Source: Actinomycetota bacterium
GTDB taxonomy: Bacteria; Actinomycetota; UBA4738; HRBIN12
Assembly (NCBI GenBank): GCA_026003015.1
Contig: BPGL01000001.1
Location: forward strand, 1,318,717 to 1,382,716
DNA length: 64,000 nucleotides
Direction of reading: 5' to 3'
The translations under genes were made by a program, and so were the position numbers. Positions within the stretch are counted from its first letter, which is position 1. Each line of letters opens with the position of its first letter. This document shows, one piece after another, positions 25,425-32,995 of this stretch. The notes beneath the pieces were generated by a model. The model had not been told where the DNA came from. It made no database searches and was given only the letters and a program-made list of their open reading frames with translations.

Positions 25425-25966
25425 CACGAGCCCGTGTGTGGACGCAACGAGACGACCCGGTATCGGAAGCTGCCGCCGGGCGCCTCGACGGCGACCTCGT
25501 CGCCCGCCCTGCGCCCCAGCAGCGCCGACCCGAGCGGCGAGGACGTCGTCACGGTCCGCGCGCCGGGGGACCGCTCCTCCGCGTGCTCGGCGAGCAGGTA
25601 CGTCTCCTCGTCCTCATCCTCATCGTCGAGCGGCTTCACCGTGACGAGCATGCCCGGGCCGGCGGCCTCGGCCTCGACCGGTGCTTCCACGATCTCGGGA
25701 TCGCGCAGCAGGTCGCGGAGCCTGCGGATGCGAGCCTCCATGAGCCCCTGCTCGTTCTTCGCGGCGTCGTACTCGGCGTTCTCCCGGATGTCGCCGTGCT
25801 CGCGCGCGGCCTTGATCCGCTCGGCGATCCGGGCGCGGCCGACCGTCGTGAGCTCCTCGAGCTCGGCCTTGAGCCGCAGGTAGGCGTCCAGGGTCAGGGT
25901 CGCCGACGGCGCCTGGCCGGGCCGGCGGGGCGGACGGTTCCGCAGCTCGTCGGGGAGCTCGACCAT
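25424..25966 (-). CDS. greA: GreA/GreB-family transcript cleavage factor
   Basis: The 180 residues comprise an N-terminal extension of about 25 residues, the antiparallel coiled coil with the acidic tip motif EHGDIRENAEYDAAKNEQ (the Asp and Glu that activate RNA cleavage in the polymerase channel), and a C-terminal FKBP-like domain (TSSPLGSALLGRRAGDEVAV). A DDEDEDEE stretch inserted in the C-terminal domain is unusual. It relieves backtracked RNA polymerase. A TAGACT box 7 nt before ATG 25966 predicts a leaderless operon greA-pgsA-like-Rieske. Confidence 0.9.
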   Translation of the reverse strand: MVELPDELRNRPPRRPGQAPSATLTLDAYLRLKAELEELTTVGRARIAERIKAAREHGDIRENAEYDAAKNEQGLMEARIRRLRDLLRDPEIVEAPVEAEAAGPGMLVTVKPLDDEDEDEETYLLAEHAEERSPGARTVTTSSPLGSALLGRRAGDEVAVEAPGGSFRYRVVSLRPHTGS

Positions 25967-25973
25967 GGACCGC

Positions 25974-25979
25974 AGTCTA
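25974..25979 (-). promoter_or_regulatory. -10 box TAGACT, 7 nt before the greA start (leaderless)
   Basis: Minus-strand TAGACT (in the context GATAGACT) is followed by 7 nt and ATG 25966. Confidence 0.6.
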
Positions 25980-26027
25980 TCGAGGGCCGGCTCGGGTCCC
26001 GGGCGGACGGGGCGGGGGCCCAGGCCG

Positions 26028-26033
26028 TAGGCT
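26028..26033 (+). promoter_or_regulatory. -10 box TAGGCT upstream of the SDR gene
   Basis: TAGGCT lies 32 nt before ATG 26066. A start near 26040 would give a short leader containing AGGAAGG 8 nt before the ATG. Confidence 0.45.
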
Positions 26034-26065
26034 TGCCTGGTCCCCGCACGAGGAAGGACGTGCAG

Positions 26066-26842
26066 ATGCGCTTGGACGGCAAGATCGCCCTGATCACGGG
26101 CGGAGGCAGCGGAATGGGTCGCGTGGCGAGCGAGCTGTTCGCCACCGAGGGGGCGTCCGTCGTCGTCGTCGACGTCGACGACGAGGCCGGACGCCAGACC
26201 GTCGCCGGGATCGAGGCAGCCGGCGGGCGGGCCATCTACGTCCATGCCGACGTCTCGCGCGAGGACGACGCCCGCCGGATGATCGAGGAGGCCGTCGGAG
26301 CGTTCGGGCGGCTCGACGTCTTGTACAACAACGCCGGGGTGATGCTCGCCGACGACGGCTCCGTCGACGCGACGAGCGAGGAGGTCTGGGACCGCACGCT
26401 CGCCATCAACGTCAAGGGCGTCGCGCACGGCTGCAAGTACGGGATCCCGGCGATGATCGCCACGGGCGGCGGCTCGATCATCAACGTCGCTTCGTTCGTC
26501 GCCTGGATGGGCGCGGCGACCTCGCAGACCGCCTACACCGCCTCGAAGGGCGCCGTGCTCGCGATGACCCGGGAGATCGCCGTCGAGTACGCCCGCAAGG
26601 GCATCCGTTGCAACGCCCTGTGCCCGGGGCCGATCGACACGCCGCTGCTCGCGGAGCTGCTCGCCGACCCCGCCCAGCGCGAGCGCCGCTTCGTCCACAT
26701 CCCGATGGGGCGGCTCGGGCGACCCGAGGAGCTCGCCCGTGCCGCGCTGTTCCTCGCCTCGGACGAGTCCTCGTTCATGACCGGGGCCTCGCTCATCGTC
26801 GACGGTGGGATCACCGCCGCCTACGTCACCCCCGTGGACTGA
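26066..26842 (+). CDS. Short-chain dehydrogenase/reductase (SDR)
   Basis: The 258-residue classical SDR has the nucleotide-binding motif TGGGSGMG, an acidic residue after beta-2 (VVVVDVDDEAG) favouring NAD(H), NNAG at about residue 90, the catalytic Ser in INVASFVAW and YTASK (Tyr and Lys). The C-terminal SFMTGASLIVDGG is typical of FabG-like members. The substrate is unknown. It starts with a good AGGAAGG ribosome site, and a small membrane protein gene follows 2 nt after its stop. Confidence 0.92.
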   Translation: MRLDGKIALITGGGSGMGRVASELFATEGASVVVVDVDDEAGRQTVAGIEAAGGRAIYVHADVSREDDARRMIEEAVGAFGRLDVLYNNAGVMLADDGSVDATSEEVWDRTLAINVKGVAHGCKYGIPAMIATGGGSIINVASFVAWMGAATSQTAYTASKGAVLAMTREIAVEYARKGIRCNALCPGPIDTPLLAELLADPAQRERRFVHIPMGRLGRPEELARAALFLASDESSFMTGASLIVDGGITAAYVTPVD

Positions 26843-26844
26843 GG

Positions 26845-27129
26845 GTGCTGGGGTACGGCGAGCCCTCCTGGGTGATCAACCTGGACGGCGGCTGGGACCT
26901 CGTCCCGATCGTCATCGCCGCGGTCGCCCTCCTGTTGCTCCGGGTGGTCTTCGGCGTGCGGCTGCGCTGGCCCGTCGTGCTGGCCGTGGTGCTCCTCGCG
27001 CCGCTGTTCCGCGCGTGGGGCGACCGGATCGGGATGCCGCTGGCGTCGGCGCTCGCCCTCGCGGTCGCCGGCGGGGTCGTGCTCGCGACCCGCGGTCGCC
27101 GCCCCGGAACCCCCCGGTCGGGCGTTTGA
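26845..27129 (+). CDS. Small membrane protein (about 3 hydrophobic segments)
   Basis: GTG 26845, two bases after the SDR stop, opens 94 codons. The product has hydrophobic stretches LVPIVIAAVALLLLRVVFGV, WPVVLAVVLLAPLF and LASALALAVAGGVVLA and a basic C terminus. No Cys or catalytic motif is seen and I do not recognise a family. The tight spacing suggests co-translation with the SDR; there is no separate ribosome site beyond GAGG at the stop. Confidence 0.6.
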   Translation: MLGYGEPSWVINLDGGWDLVPIVIAAVALLLLRVVFGVRLRWPVVLAVVLLAPLFRAWGDRIGMPLASALALAVAGGVVLATRGRRPGTPRSGV

Positions 27130-27158
27130 CAGACAAGCGTCGGGTATGGCCTGATACG
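27126..27158 (+). promoter_or_regulatory. Candidate promoter of the ethanolamine-type permease operon
   Basis: A consensus -35 hexamer TTGACA (27126-27131) is rare in this GC-rich context. The -10 is less clear: TGATAC at 27152-27157 would give a 20-bp spacer. It lies about 70 nt before GTG 27208 and overlaps the preceding gene's stop. Confidence 0.35.
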
Positions 27159-27207
27159 CGCTGCGAACGCACCGAGGGGGCGTGCGGTCAGGGAAGGGGG
27201 GATCCAG

Positions 27208-28890
27208 GTGGCCCGAGAAGAGCGAGAGCGCAAGCTCGAGGTCGGTGCCGTCACCTACGAGGAGGTCGACGAGGAGTACTTCCTCAAGCGCACGCTGCGA
27301 CGCCACGCCGGCGTCTGGTCGCTGTGGGCGCTGGGCGTCGGGGCGGTCATCTCAGGCGACTTCTACGGCTGGAACTTCGGGCTGTCGGTCGGAGGCTTCG
27401 GCGGACTCCTCATCGCCACCGCGATCATCGCCGTCATGTACTACGGCCTGTGCTACAGCATCGCGGAGATGTCCCCGGCGCTTCCCCACACCGGCGGGGC
27501 GTACTCGTTCGCGCGCTCGGCGATGGGGCCCTGGGGCGGGTTCACGACGGGCCTGGCCGAGAACATGGAGTACGTCATCACCCCGGCCGTCGTCGTCGGG
27601 GCGATCGGCCTGCTCATGCAGGCGCTCGTCGTCAACCTCCTCGGCACCGGAGGAACCCTCACGCCCGACGGGCTCGGGGTCGAAGGTGCTCCCTGGTGGA
27701 ACAGCGAGCCCTTCTGGTGGGCCGTCTTCTACGTGATCTTCGTCGGCATCAACATCATGGGGATCGAGGCGACGATGCGCTTCACCGTGACGATCACGGT
27801 GCTCGCGCTGAGCGTGTTGGTCGTCTTCTACGTCTCGGCCCTGGTGACCGGCTCGCTCGACCCGAAGCTGTGGTTCAACATCCCGGCCGGCTGGGACGGC
27901 GAGACCCTCTCCGCCCTCCTGCCCGAAGGAGGCGGTCCGTTCCTGCCGTTCGGTGTGAGCGGCATCTTCAAGGCCCTGCCCTTCGCGATCTGGTTCTACC
28001 TCGCGATCGAGGAGGTGCCCCTGGCCGCCGAGGAGTCGATGGACCCCCGACGCGACGTGCCGAAGGGCACGATCTGGGGCATGCACACGCTGCTCATCGC
28101 GAGCATCTTCACCCTGTTCATCAACAGCGGTGTCGGGGGCGGCGCCGGTGCCATCGGCATCACCGGCACCCCGCTGTTCGACGGCTTCAAGGGCATCTTC
28201 GGCGAGGGGACCGCGGCGGCGCTGCTCGCGCTCGTCGGCTTGGTCGGCCTCGTGGCGAGCTTCTTCACGATCATCTTCGCCTACGGCCGCAACACGTACT
28301 CGCTGTCGCGCGCCGGCTACTTCCCGAAGTGGCTGTCCGTCACGCACCCGACCCGTAAGACGCCGTACGTGGCCCTGATCGCCGGGGCGATCGTCGGCTA
28401 CCTCGTGATCCTGCTCGTGTGGACCCTGCAGCGTCGGGGGGGAGAGGCGGCGGCCCAGGTCGTCGCCGCGGTGCTGAACATGGCGGTGTTCGCGGCGGTG
28501 ATCTCCTACGCGCTGCAGTGTGCGTCGTTCATCCTGCTGCGCCGGAACTTCGCGCACATCGAGCGGCCGTACCGGAGCCGCTGGGGCGAGGCGGGCGCCT
28601 ACGTCGCGGGGACGATCGCGGTCGTCGCGCTGGTCTCGATCTTCCTGAACGAGGACTACCGGCCCGGCGTCTACGGCGTCGCGATCTACTACGTGCTCGG
28701 GCTCGTGTACTTCGCGATCGCCGGCCGGCACCGCCTCGTGCTCTCCCCCGAGGAGGAGTTCGCGCTCACGAAGGGCGAGCGCGGCCTGCCCGGGCAGGAA
28801 GGTTTCGTGGCGAGCCGGGCCGAGCAGGAGGCGATCCTCGGGGGCGGCGAGTCGGGGTCGTCCTCGACGCCCCCGCCGTCCTCGGGCTGA
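27208..28890 (+). CDS. APC-superfamily amine permease, ethanolamine permease type
   Basis: The 560-residue, about 12-segment transporter resembles the ethanolamine permease subfamily: ALGVGAVISGDFYGWNFGL at TM1, AEMSPALPHTGGAYSFARSA, then FAIWFYLAIEEVPLAAEE. A charged N-terminal tail of 35 residues and a Ser/Pro-rich C-terminal tail flank the core. It probably imports ethanolamine or a related small amine by H+ symport. GTG 27208 is preceded by a purine-rich GGGGGGA. A glutamine-synthetase-like ligase follows after a strong stem-loop, suggesting import is coupled to gamma-glutamylation. Substrate assignment is by subfamily resemblance only. Confidence 0.87.
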   Translation: MAREERERKLEVGAVTYEEVDEEYFLKRTLRRHAGVWSLWALGVGAVISGDFYGWNFGLSVGGFGGLLIATAIIAVMYYGLCYSIAEMSPALPHTGGAYSFARSAMGPWGGFTTGLAENMEYVITPAVVVGAIGLLMQALVVNLLGTGGTLTPDGLGVEGAPWWNSEPFWWAVFYVIFVGINIMGIEATMRFTVTITVLALSVLVVFYVSALVTGSLDPKLWFNIPAGWDGETLSALLPEGGGPFLPFGVSGIFKALPFAIWFYLAIEEVPLAAEESMDPRRDVPKGTIWGMHTLLIASIFTLFINSGVGGGAGAIGITGTPLFDGFKGIFGEGTAAALLALVGLVGLVASFFTIIFAYGRNTYSLSRAGYFPKWLSVTHPTRKTPYVALIAGAIVGYLVILLVWTLQRRGGEAAAQVVAAVLNMAVFAAVISYALQCASFILLRRNFAHIERPYRSRWGEAGAYVAGTIAVVALVSIFLNEDYRPGVYGVAIYYVLGLVYFAIAGRHRLVLSPEEEFALTKGERGLPGQEGFVASRAEQEAILGGGESGSSSTPPPSSG

Positions 28891-28916
28891 GCTCGGCACG
28901 GATGCGACGGTGGTCT

Positions 28917-28951
28917 GCGAACGCGGCGGCCGAACCGGCCGCCGCGTTCGC
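28917..28951 (+). other. Strong intercistronic stem-loop
   Basis: A perfect 15-bp stem (arms 28917-28931 and 28937-28951) with a 5-nt GAACC loop lies between the permease stop and the ligase start, ending 27 nt before ATG 28979. No U-run follows, and AGGAAGGAG comes after it. It looks like an mRNA-stabilising or attenuating element that would let permease and ligase be expressed at different levels. Confidence 0.65.
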
Positions 28952-28978
28952 GCGTGAGGCGAGGAAGGAGCAGGTGCG

Positions 28979-30358
28979 ATGAACCGGGGAACGCTGACCG
29001 TCGATGAGCTCGAGCGGCTCGCCGAGGAAGGCGAGGTCGACACGGTCCTGTGCATGTTCACCGACCTGCAGGGTCGGTTCATGGGCAAGCGCGTGGTCCC
29101 CCACTTCTTCCTCGAGGAGATCCTCGGAGAGGAGGGCCTGCACGCCTGCCTGTACCTGCTCGCGATCGACATGGAGATGGAGCCGCTCCCCGGGTACCGC
29201 TACGCGTCCTGGGAGACCGGCTACGGGGACTTCATGATGGTCCCCGACCTGTCGACCCTCCGCTGGTGCCCGTGGCTCGAGAAGACCGTGATGGTGATCT
29301 GCGACATCCACGATGAGGAGACGAAGGAGCCGGTCGAGGTCGCGCCGCGCCAGATCCTCAAGCGCCAGATCGCCCGCGCCGCCGAGCTCGGCTACACGAT
29401 CAAGGCCGGATCGGAACTCGAGTTCTACCTGTTCAAGGACTCCTACGACGCGATCGCGGAGTCCGGCTACCGCACGATGCGCCCCTCCTCCACCTACATC
29501 ATGGACTACCACATGCTGCAGACCACGAAGGACGAGTGGATCTTGCGCCAGATCCGGAACGACATGCTCGCCGCTGGGATCCCGGTGGAGTTCTCGAAGG
29601 GAGAGTTCGGACGCGGGCAGCACGAGGTGAACATCACCTACGCCGACGTGCTGACGACCGCCGACTACCACGCGCTGTACAAGCACGGGGTCAAGGAGAT
29701 CTGTGCGATGAACGGGGTGGCCGCCACGTTCATGGCGAAGTGGACGATGGAAGAGGCCGGCTCCTCCTGCCACGTGCACTCGAGCGTGTGGAGCGCCGAC
29801 GGCACGCGGTCGCTGATGTGGGACGACGACGCCCCGCACCACCTGTCGGAGACGTTCCGCCACTACCTCGGCGGCCTCATGGCCACCGCTCGCGAGCTCG
29901 CCTGGATGTTCGCTCCGTTCGTGAACTCCTACAAGCGCTACCAGCTCGGATCGTGGGCACCGACCGCGATCGTGTGGAGCCGCGACAACCGGACCTGCGG
30001 GTTCCGCACGGTGGGGGAGCACAAGGGGTTCCGCGTCGAGAACCGGATCCCCGGCGCCGACATGAACCCCTACCTCGGCTACGCGGCGACGATCGCCGGC
30101 GGTCTCTACGGGATCCAGAACCGGATCGAGCCGCCCGAGATGTTCGTCGGCAACGCCTACGAGGCCAAGCGCGTGCCGCGGGTGCCGAGCTCGTTGCACG
30201 AGGCGATCGACGTCTTCCGCAAGAGCAAGGTCGCGCGGGAGGCCTTCGGCGACTTCGTGTTCGAGCACCTGCTGAACACGGCCGTGCAGGAGCAGATCAT
30301 CTTCGACAACAACGTGGTCACCGACTGGGAGCTCGTCCGCTACTTCGAACGCGGCTGA
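28979..30358 (+). CDS. Glutamine-synthetase-like gamma-glutamyl-amine ligase (GS1)
   Basis: The 459-residue GS-fold enzyme has an N-terminal beta-grasp (TDLQGRFMGKRVVPHFF), metal-ligand Glu positions in GSELEFYLF and GRGQHEVNI, the ATP-site His in SCHVHSSVW, the glutamate/ATP loop NSYKRYQLGSWAP and RIPGADMNPYL. It departs from housekeeping GlnA and belongs with PuuA/GlnA4-like ligases that join glutamate to an amine. Because an ethanolamine-type permease precedes it, gamma-glutamylethanolamide synthetase (the reported GlnA4 role in Streptomyces) is the best guess; polyamines or other amines remain possible. It starts at ATG 28979 with AGGAAGGAG upstream. Confidence 0.85.
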   Translation: MNRGTLTVDELERLAEEGEVDTVLCMFTDLQGRFMGKRVVPHFFLEEILGEEGLHACLYLLAIDMEMEPLPGYRYASWETGYGDFMMVPDLSTLRWCPWLEKTVMVICDIHDEETKEPVEVAPRQILKRQIARAAELGYTIKAGSELEFYLFKDSYDAIAESGYRTMRPSSTYIMDYHMLQTTKDEWILRQIRNDMLAAGIPVEFSKGEFGRGQHEVNITYADVLTTADYHALYKHGVKEICAMNGVAATFMAKWTMEEAGSSCHVHSSVWSADGTRSLMWDDDAPHHLSETFRHYLGGLMATARELAWMFAPFVNSYKRYQLGSWAPTAIVWSRDNRTCGFRTVGEHKGFRVENRIPGADMNPYLGYAATIAGGLYGIQNRIEPPEMFVGNAYEAKRVPRVPSSLHEAIDVFRKSKVAREAFGDFVFEHLLNTAVQEQIIFDNNVVTDWELVRYFERG

Positions 30359-30367
30359 GCGACCTCG

Positions 30368-30373
30368 TAGGCT
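30368..30373 (+). promoter_or_regulatory. -10 box TAGGCT, 7 nt before the amidotransferase start
   Basis: TAGGCT is followed by GGAGGCC and ATG 30381. It may give a leaderless internal transcript of the operon; the GGAGG in the spacer could also serve as a ribosome site on read-through mRNA. Confidence 0.5.
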
Positions 30374-30380
30374 GGAGGCC

Positions 30381-31097
30381 ATGGACCCCATCCTGCTCGT
30401 CCGCAACGACGCCTACGAATCGTTCGGGGTGGCGCCCGGAGCCCTGGCGAGCGCCGGCGTCGACCTGGTGACGGTCGACGCCACCCGGCCGGACTCGCAG
30501 CTGCCCACGCTGGACCGCGTGGCCGCGGTCGTGATGTTCGGAGGCACCGCGAACATCCCTCGCGCCGAGGACCACCCCTACCTGGCTCGCGTCCGCGATC
30601 TCGCACGCGAGGCGCTCGACCGGGAGATCCCCTACCTGGGCCTGTGCCTCGGATCCCAACTCCTGGCGTGGGCTTGCGGCGTGCCGGTGGTGCGGGGGCC
30701 GGTGCGGGAGGTCGGCTTCGAGCCCGTCCGTCGGACCCCGGAGGCGAAGGCCGACCCCCTGCTCTCGTTCCTCGAGGAGGAGGAGATCGTGCTGCAGTGG
30801 CACGAGGACACCCACGAGCTTCCCGGCCAGGCGACGCTCCTCGTCACCGGCGACCGGGTGCCGGTTCAGGGCTACCGCGTGGGGGAGCTCGCCTGGGGCC
30901 TGCAGTTCCACGCGGAGGTCGACGCCTGGGAGCTCGAGTGGTGGCTCGGGATCGCCGACGCCGAGCTCGACCTCGCCGGGACTTGGGGCAAGTCGGCCGA
31001 CGAGATCCGTGCGGAGGCCCGAGAGCACATGGCCCGACAGGAGGAACGGGGCCGGGAGCTGTTCCGGCGGTTCGCCGACCTCGTGCGTGAACGTTGA
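30381..31097 (+). CDS. Class I glutamine amidotransferase-like gamma-glutamyl hydrolase
   Basis: The 238-residue flavodoxin-like amidotransferase has VVMFGGTANIPRAED, the nucleophile Cys in YLGLCLGSQLLAWA and the catalytic His in WGLQFHAEVDAWE. It resembles the GMP-synthase-like stand-alone GATases that sit in amine catabolic clusters and can hydrolyse gamma-glutamyl amides (a PuuD-like role). No synthetase domain is attached. It follows GS1 by 22 nt and precedes an amidase, which fits a glutamylate-then-release pathway; the actual substrate is not shown by sequence. Confidence 0.85.
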   Translation: MDPILLVRNDAYESFGVAPGALASAGVDLVTVDATRPDSQLPTLDRVAAVVMFGGTANIPRAEDHPYLARVRDLAREALDREIPYLGLCLGSQLLAWACGVPVVRGPVREVGFEPVRRTPEAKADPLLSFLEEEEIVLQWHEDTHELPGQATLLVTGDRVPVQGYRVGELAWGLQFHAEVDAWELEWWLGIADAELDLAGTWGKSADEIRAEAREHMARQEERGRELFRRFADLVRER

Positions 31098-31133
31098 TCG
31101 CCGCCGGGCGGCTCGAGGCAGGAGGTGACCACC

Positions 31134-32147
31134 ATGAGCGGACCCAACGTGATCGCCTACCGACCGTCGCGTGAGGACTACGCGTGGACCTTCGGGGGGG
31201 CGGCACCGGTGATGAAGGTGCGCCCCGGGGACGTCCTGGAGCTGTGGACCGACGACTGCTTCACCAGCCTCGTTCGAAGCACCCACGACCTGGCCTCGGA
31301 GAAGATCGTCTTCCCCTTCCTCAATCCCCAGACCGGGCCGTTCTTCGTCGAGGGCGCCGAGCCGGGCGACACGCTCGCGCTGCACTTCGTCTCGATCGAG
31401 CCCTCCCGGGACTGGGGCGTGTCGACGACGTTCCCCTTGTTCGGGGCCCTCACGTCGACGACGAGGACGGTGACCCTTCAAGACCCCCTGCCCGAGGTCG
31501 TCTGGGTGTACGAGGTGGACCGGCAGCGTCGAACCGTCCGCTACGAGGCGCGGCGCGGCCACTTCAGCGTCGAGCTTCCCCTGGAACCGATGCACGGGAC
31601 GGTCGGCGTGGCCCCGCCCAACCTTGAGGTGCGCTCCCCGCTCGTGCCCGACTCGCACGGCGGGAACCTCGACACACCGGAGATGCGCGCCGGTACCACC
31701 TGCTACCTCGGCGTCAACGTCGAGGGGGCGCTGTTCTCCATCGGCGACGGCCACTACCGACAGGGCGAGGGAGAGACCTGCGGCGTGGCCGTCGAGGGGG
31801 CCATGGACACGGTCCTCGTCGTCGACCTGATCAAGGGTCGCTCCACGCCCTGGCCGCGGCTCGAAGACGACCGATCCATCATGTGCGCGGGATCCGCCCG
31901 ACCGCTCGAGGACGCCTTCCGGATCGCCCACGGCGACCTGGTCCGGTGGCTCGGCGAGGAGCTCGGGCTCGATGTGCTCGACGCCTATCAGCTCGTGACG
32001 CAGATCTCCGAGTCACCGATCGCCAACGTCTGCGATCCGAACTACACCGTGGTCGCGAAGGCTCCGAAGCGTCACCTGCCGGGGCTCAGCGCCTACGACG
32101 GCGCGAGGAGCCGGTTGCTCGAGATCGCCGCCGCCTACCGCGGGTGA
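31134..32147 (+). CDS. Acetamidase/formamidase family amidohydrolase
   Basis: The 337-residue FmdA/AmdA-family protein has the opening VIAYRPSREDYAWTFGG, VFPFLNPQTGPFFVEGAEPG, the metal-site region PMHGTVGVAPP, SHGGNLDTPEMRAG, and GALFSIGDGHYRQGEGETCG. The family hydrolyses short amides with a metal. ATG 31134 has AGGAGG 8 nt upstream and is preferred over GTG 31125. It is the last gene of the ethanolamine-type permease/GS1 operon, where it might cleave an acyl- or glutamyl-amine intermediate. It ends 4 nt before the convergent frameshifted gene. Confidence 0.88.
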   Translation: MSGPNVIAYRPSREDYAWTFGGAAPVMKVRPGDVLELWTDDCFTSLVRSTHDLASEKIVFPFLNPQTGPFFVEGAEPGDTLALHFVSIEPSRDWGVSTTFPLFGALTSTTRTVTLQDPLPEVVWVYEVDRQRRTVRYEARRGHFSVELPLEPMHGTVGVAPPNLEVRSPLVPDSHGGNLDTPEMRAGTTCYLGVNVEGALFSIGDGHYRQGEGETCGVAVEGAMDTVLVVDLIKGRSTPWPRLEDDRSIMCAGSARPLEDAFRIAHGDLVRWLGEELGLDVLDAYQLVTQISESPIANVCDPNYTVVAKAPKRHLPGLSAYDGARSRLLEIAAAYRG

Positions 32148-32151
32148 GCCC

Positions 32152-32995
32152 TCAGCCCTCCCACGCGCCGCCCTCGCGACCGAGCTCGCGGTAGCCCTCC
32201 CCGACCTCGTTGTACCAGCGGCGCGACGGCCCCACGCGCGCGCGCAGCCGCCACTTGAGGCTCTTCGGGGCCACCTCCACCTTGTTCCACAGGTGGTCCA
32301 TCCGCTCCTCGACGAGCGCCCGCTGCCCGTCGGACAGGTCGGGGATCGTCTGCAGGTAGCGGCGGATGCGGTCGATGTTGAGCGAGACCGTGTAGCTGAA
32401 TCCCCAGTCGCTTCGCGAGGAGCTTCGCGACGTAGGATCCGTCGAACGCACCGGGGGTCTCGTGGTCGGCGACCGGGTGCTCGAGGAACAACACGACCAG
32501 GTCCTTGAGATCCTTCTCGTTGATCTCGACGATCTGGAGCTTCTCCAGCAGCAGGTCGGTGAGCGGGATCGTCACCGGGTCGAGGTCGAGCCGCCCCCTG
32601 AGATCGATCGGGTGGCAGAAGTCCAGCCGGTCGAGGAACACGTCGACGCGCCGTCGCCCACCGGCCGGGTCGTGGAAGATGCGTCGACCCACCCACACGT
32701 CCATCGTGACGCCGCGCCCACCGAGCACCTCGTAGCCGAGATCGGCGAACATCCGCTCGACGCGATCGATCTCGGTCTCGTACCCCATGAAGTCCAGGTC
32801 GGTGAGGACCCGGTTCGTCTTCTCGAGCAGCCAGACGTGGTTCGGACACTGCTTGATCACCGCGAGGGCGCCGAGCAGTCGGAGGTGCAGCTCGCGCTCG
32901 CGCGCCGCCTGGACGATCGCCTCGGCCTCTCGAACGAACTCGGGCCAGGCCGAGAAGGGTTCACCGATCGGCCCTTGGGGCTCCTGCGCGCTCAT
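32152..32995 (-). pseudogene. Nucleotidyltransferase-fold-like protein, apparent +1 frameshift
   Basis: From ATG 32995 one frame encodes about 195 residues with KTNRVLTDLDFMGYETEIDR, VDVFLDRLDFCHPIDLRGRL and LLLEKLQIVEINEKDLKDL. This looks like a nucleotidyltransferase/AbiEii-type fold, a tentative call. At about 32410-32430 the reading shifts by one base, and the C-terminal part (DWGFSYTVSLNIDRIRRYLQ to REGGAWEG) ends at 32152. The break lies in two copies of the 9-mer GCTTCGCGA 12 nt apart. The start overlaps the metallophosphoesterase stop (ATGA), so the two genes are coupled. Function is unknown. Confidence 0.6.
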
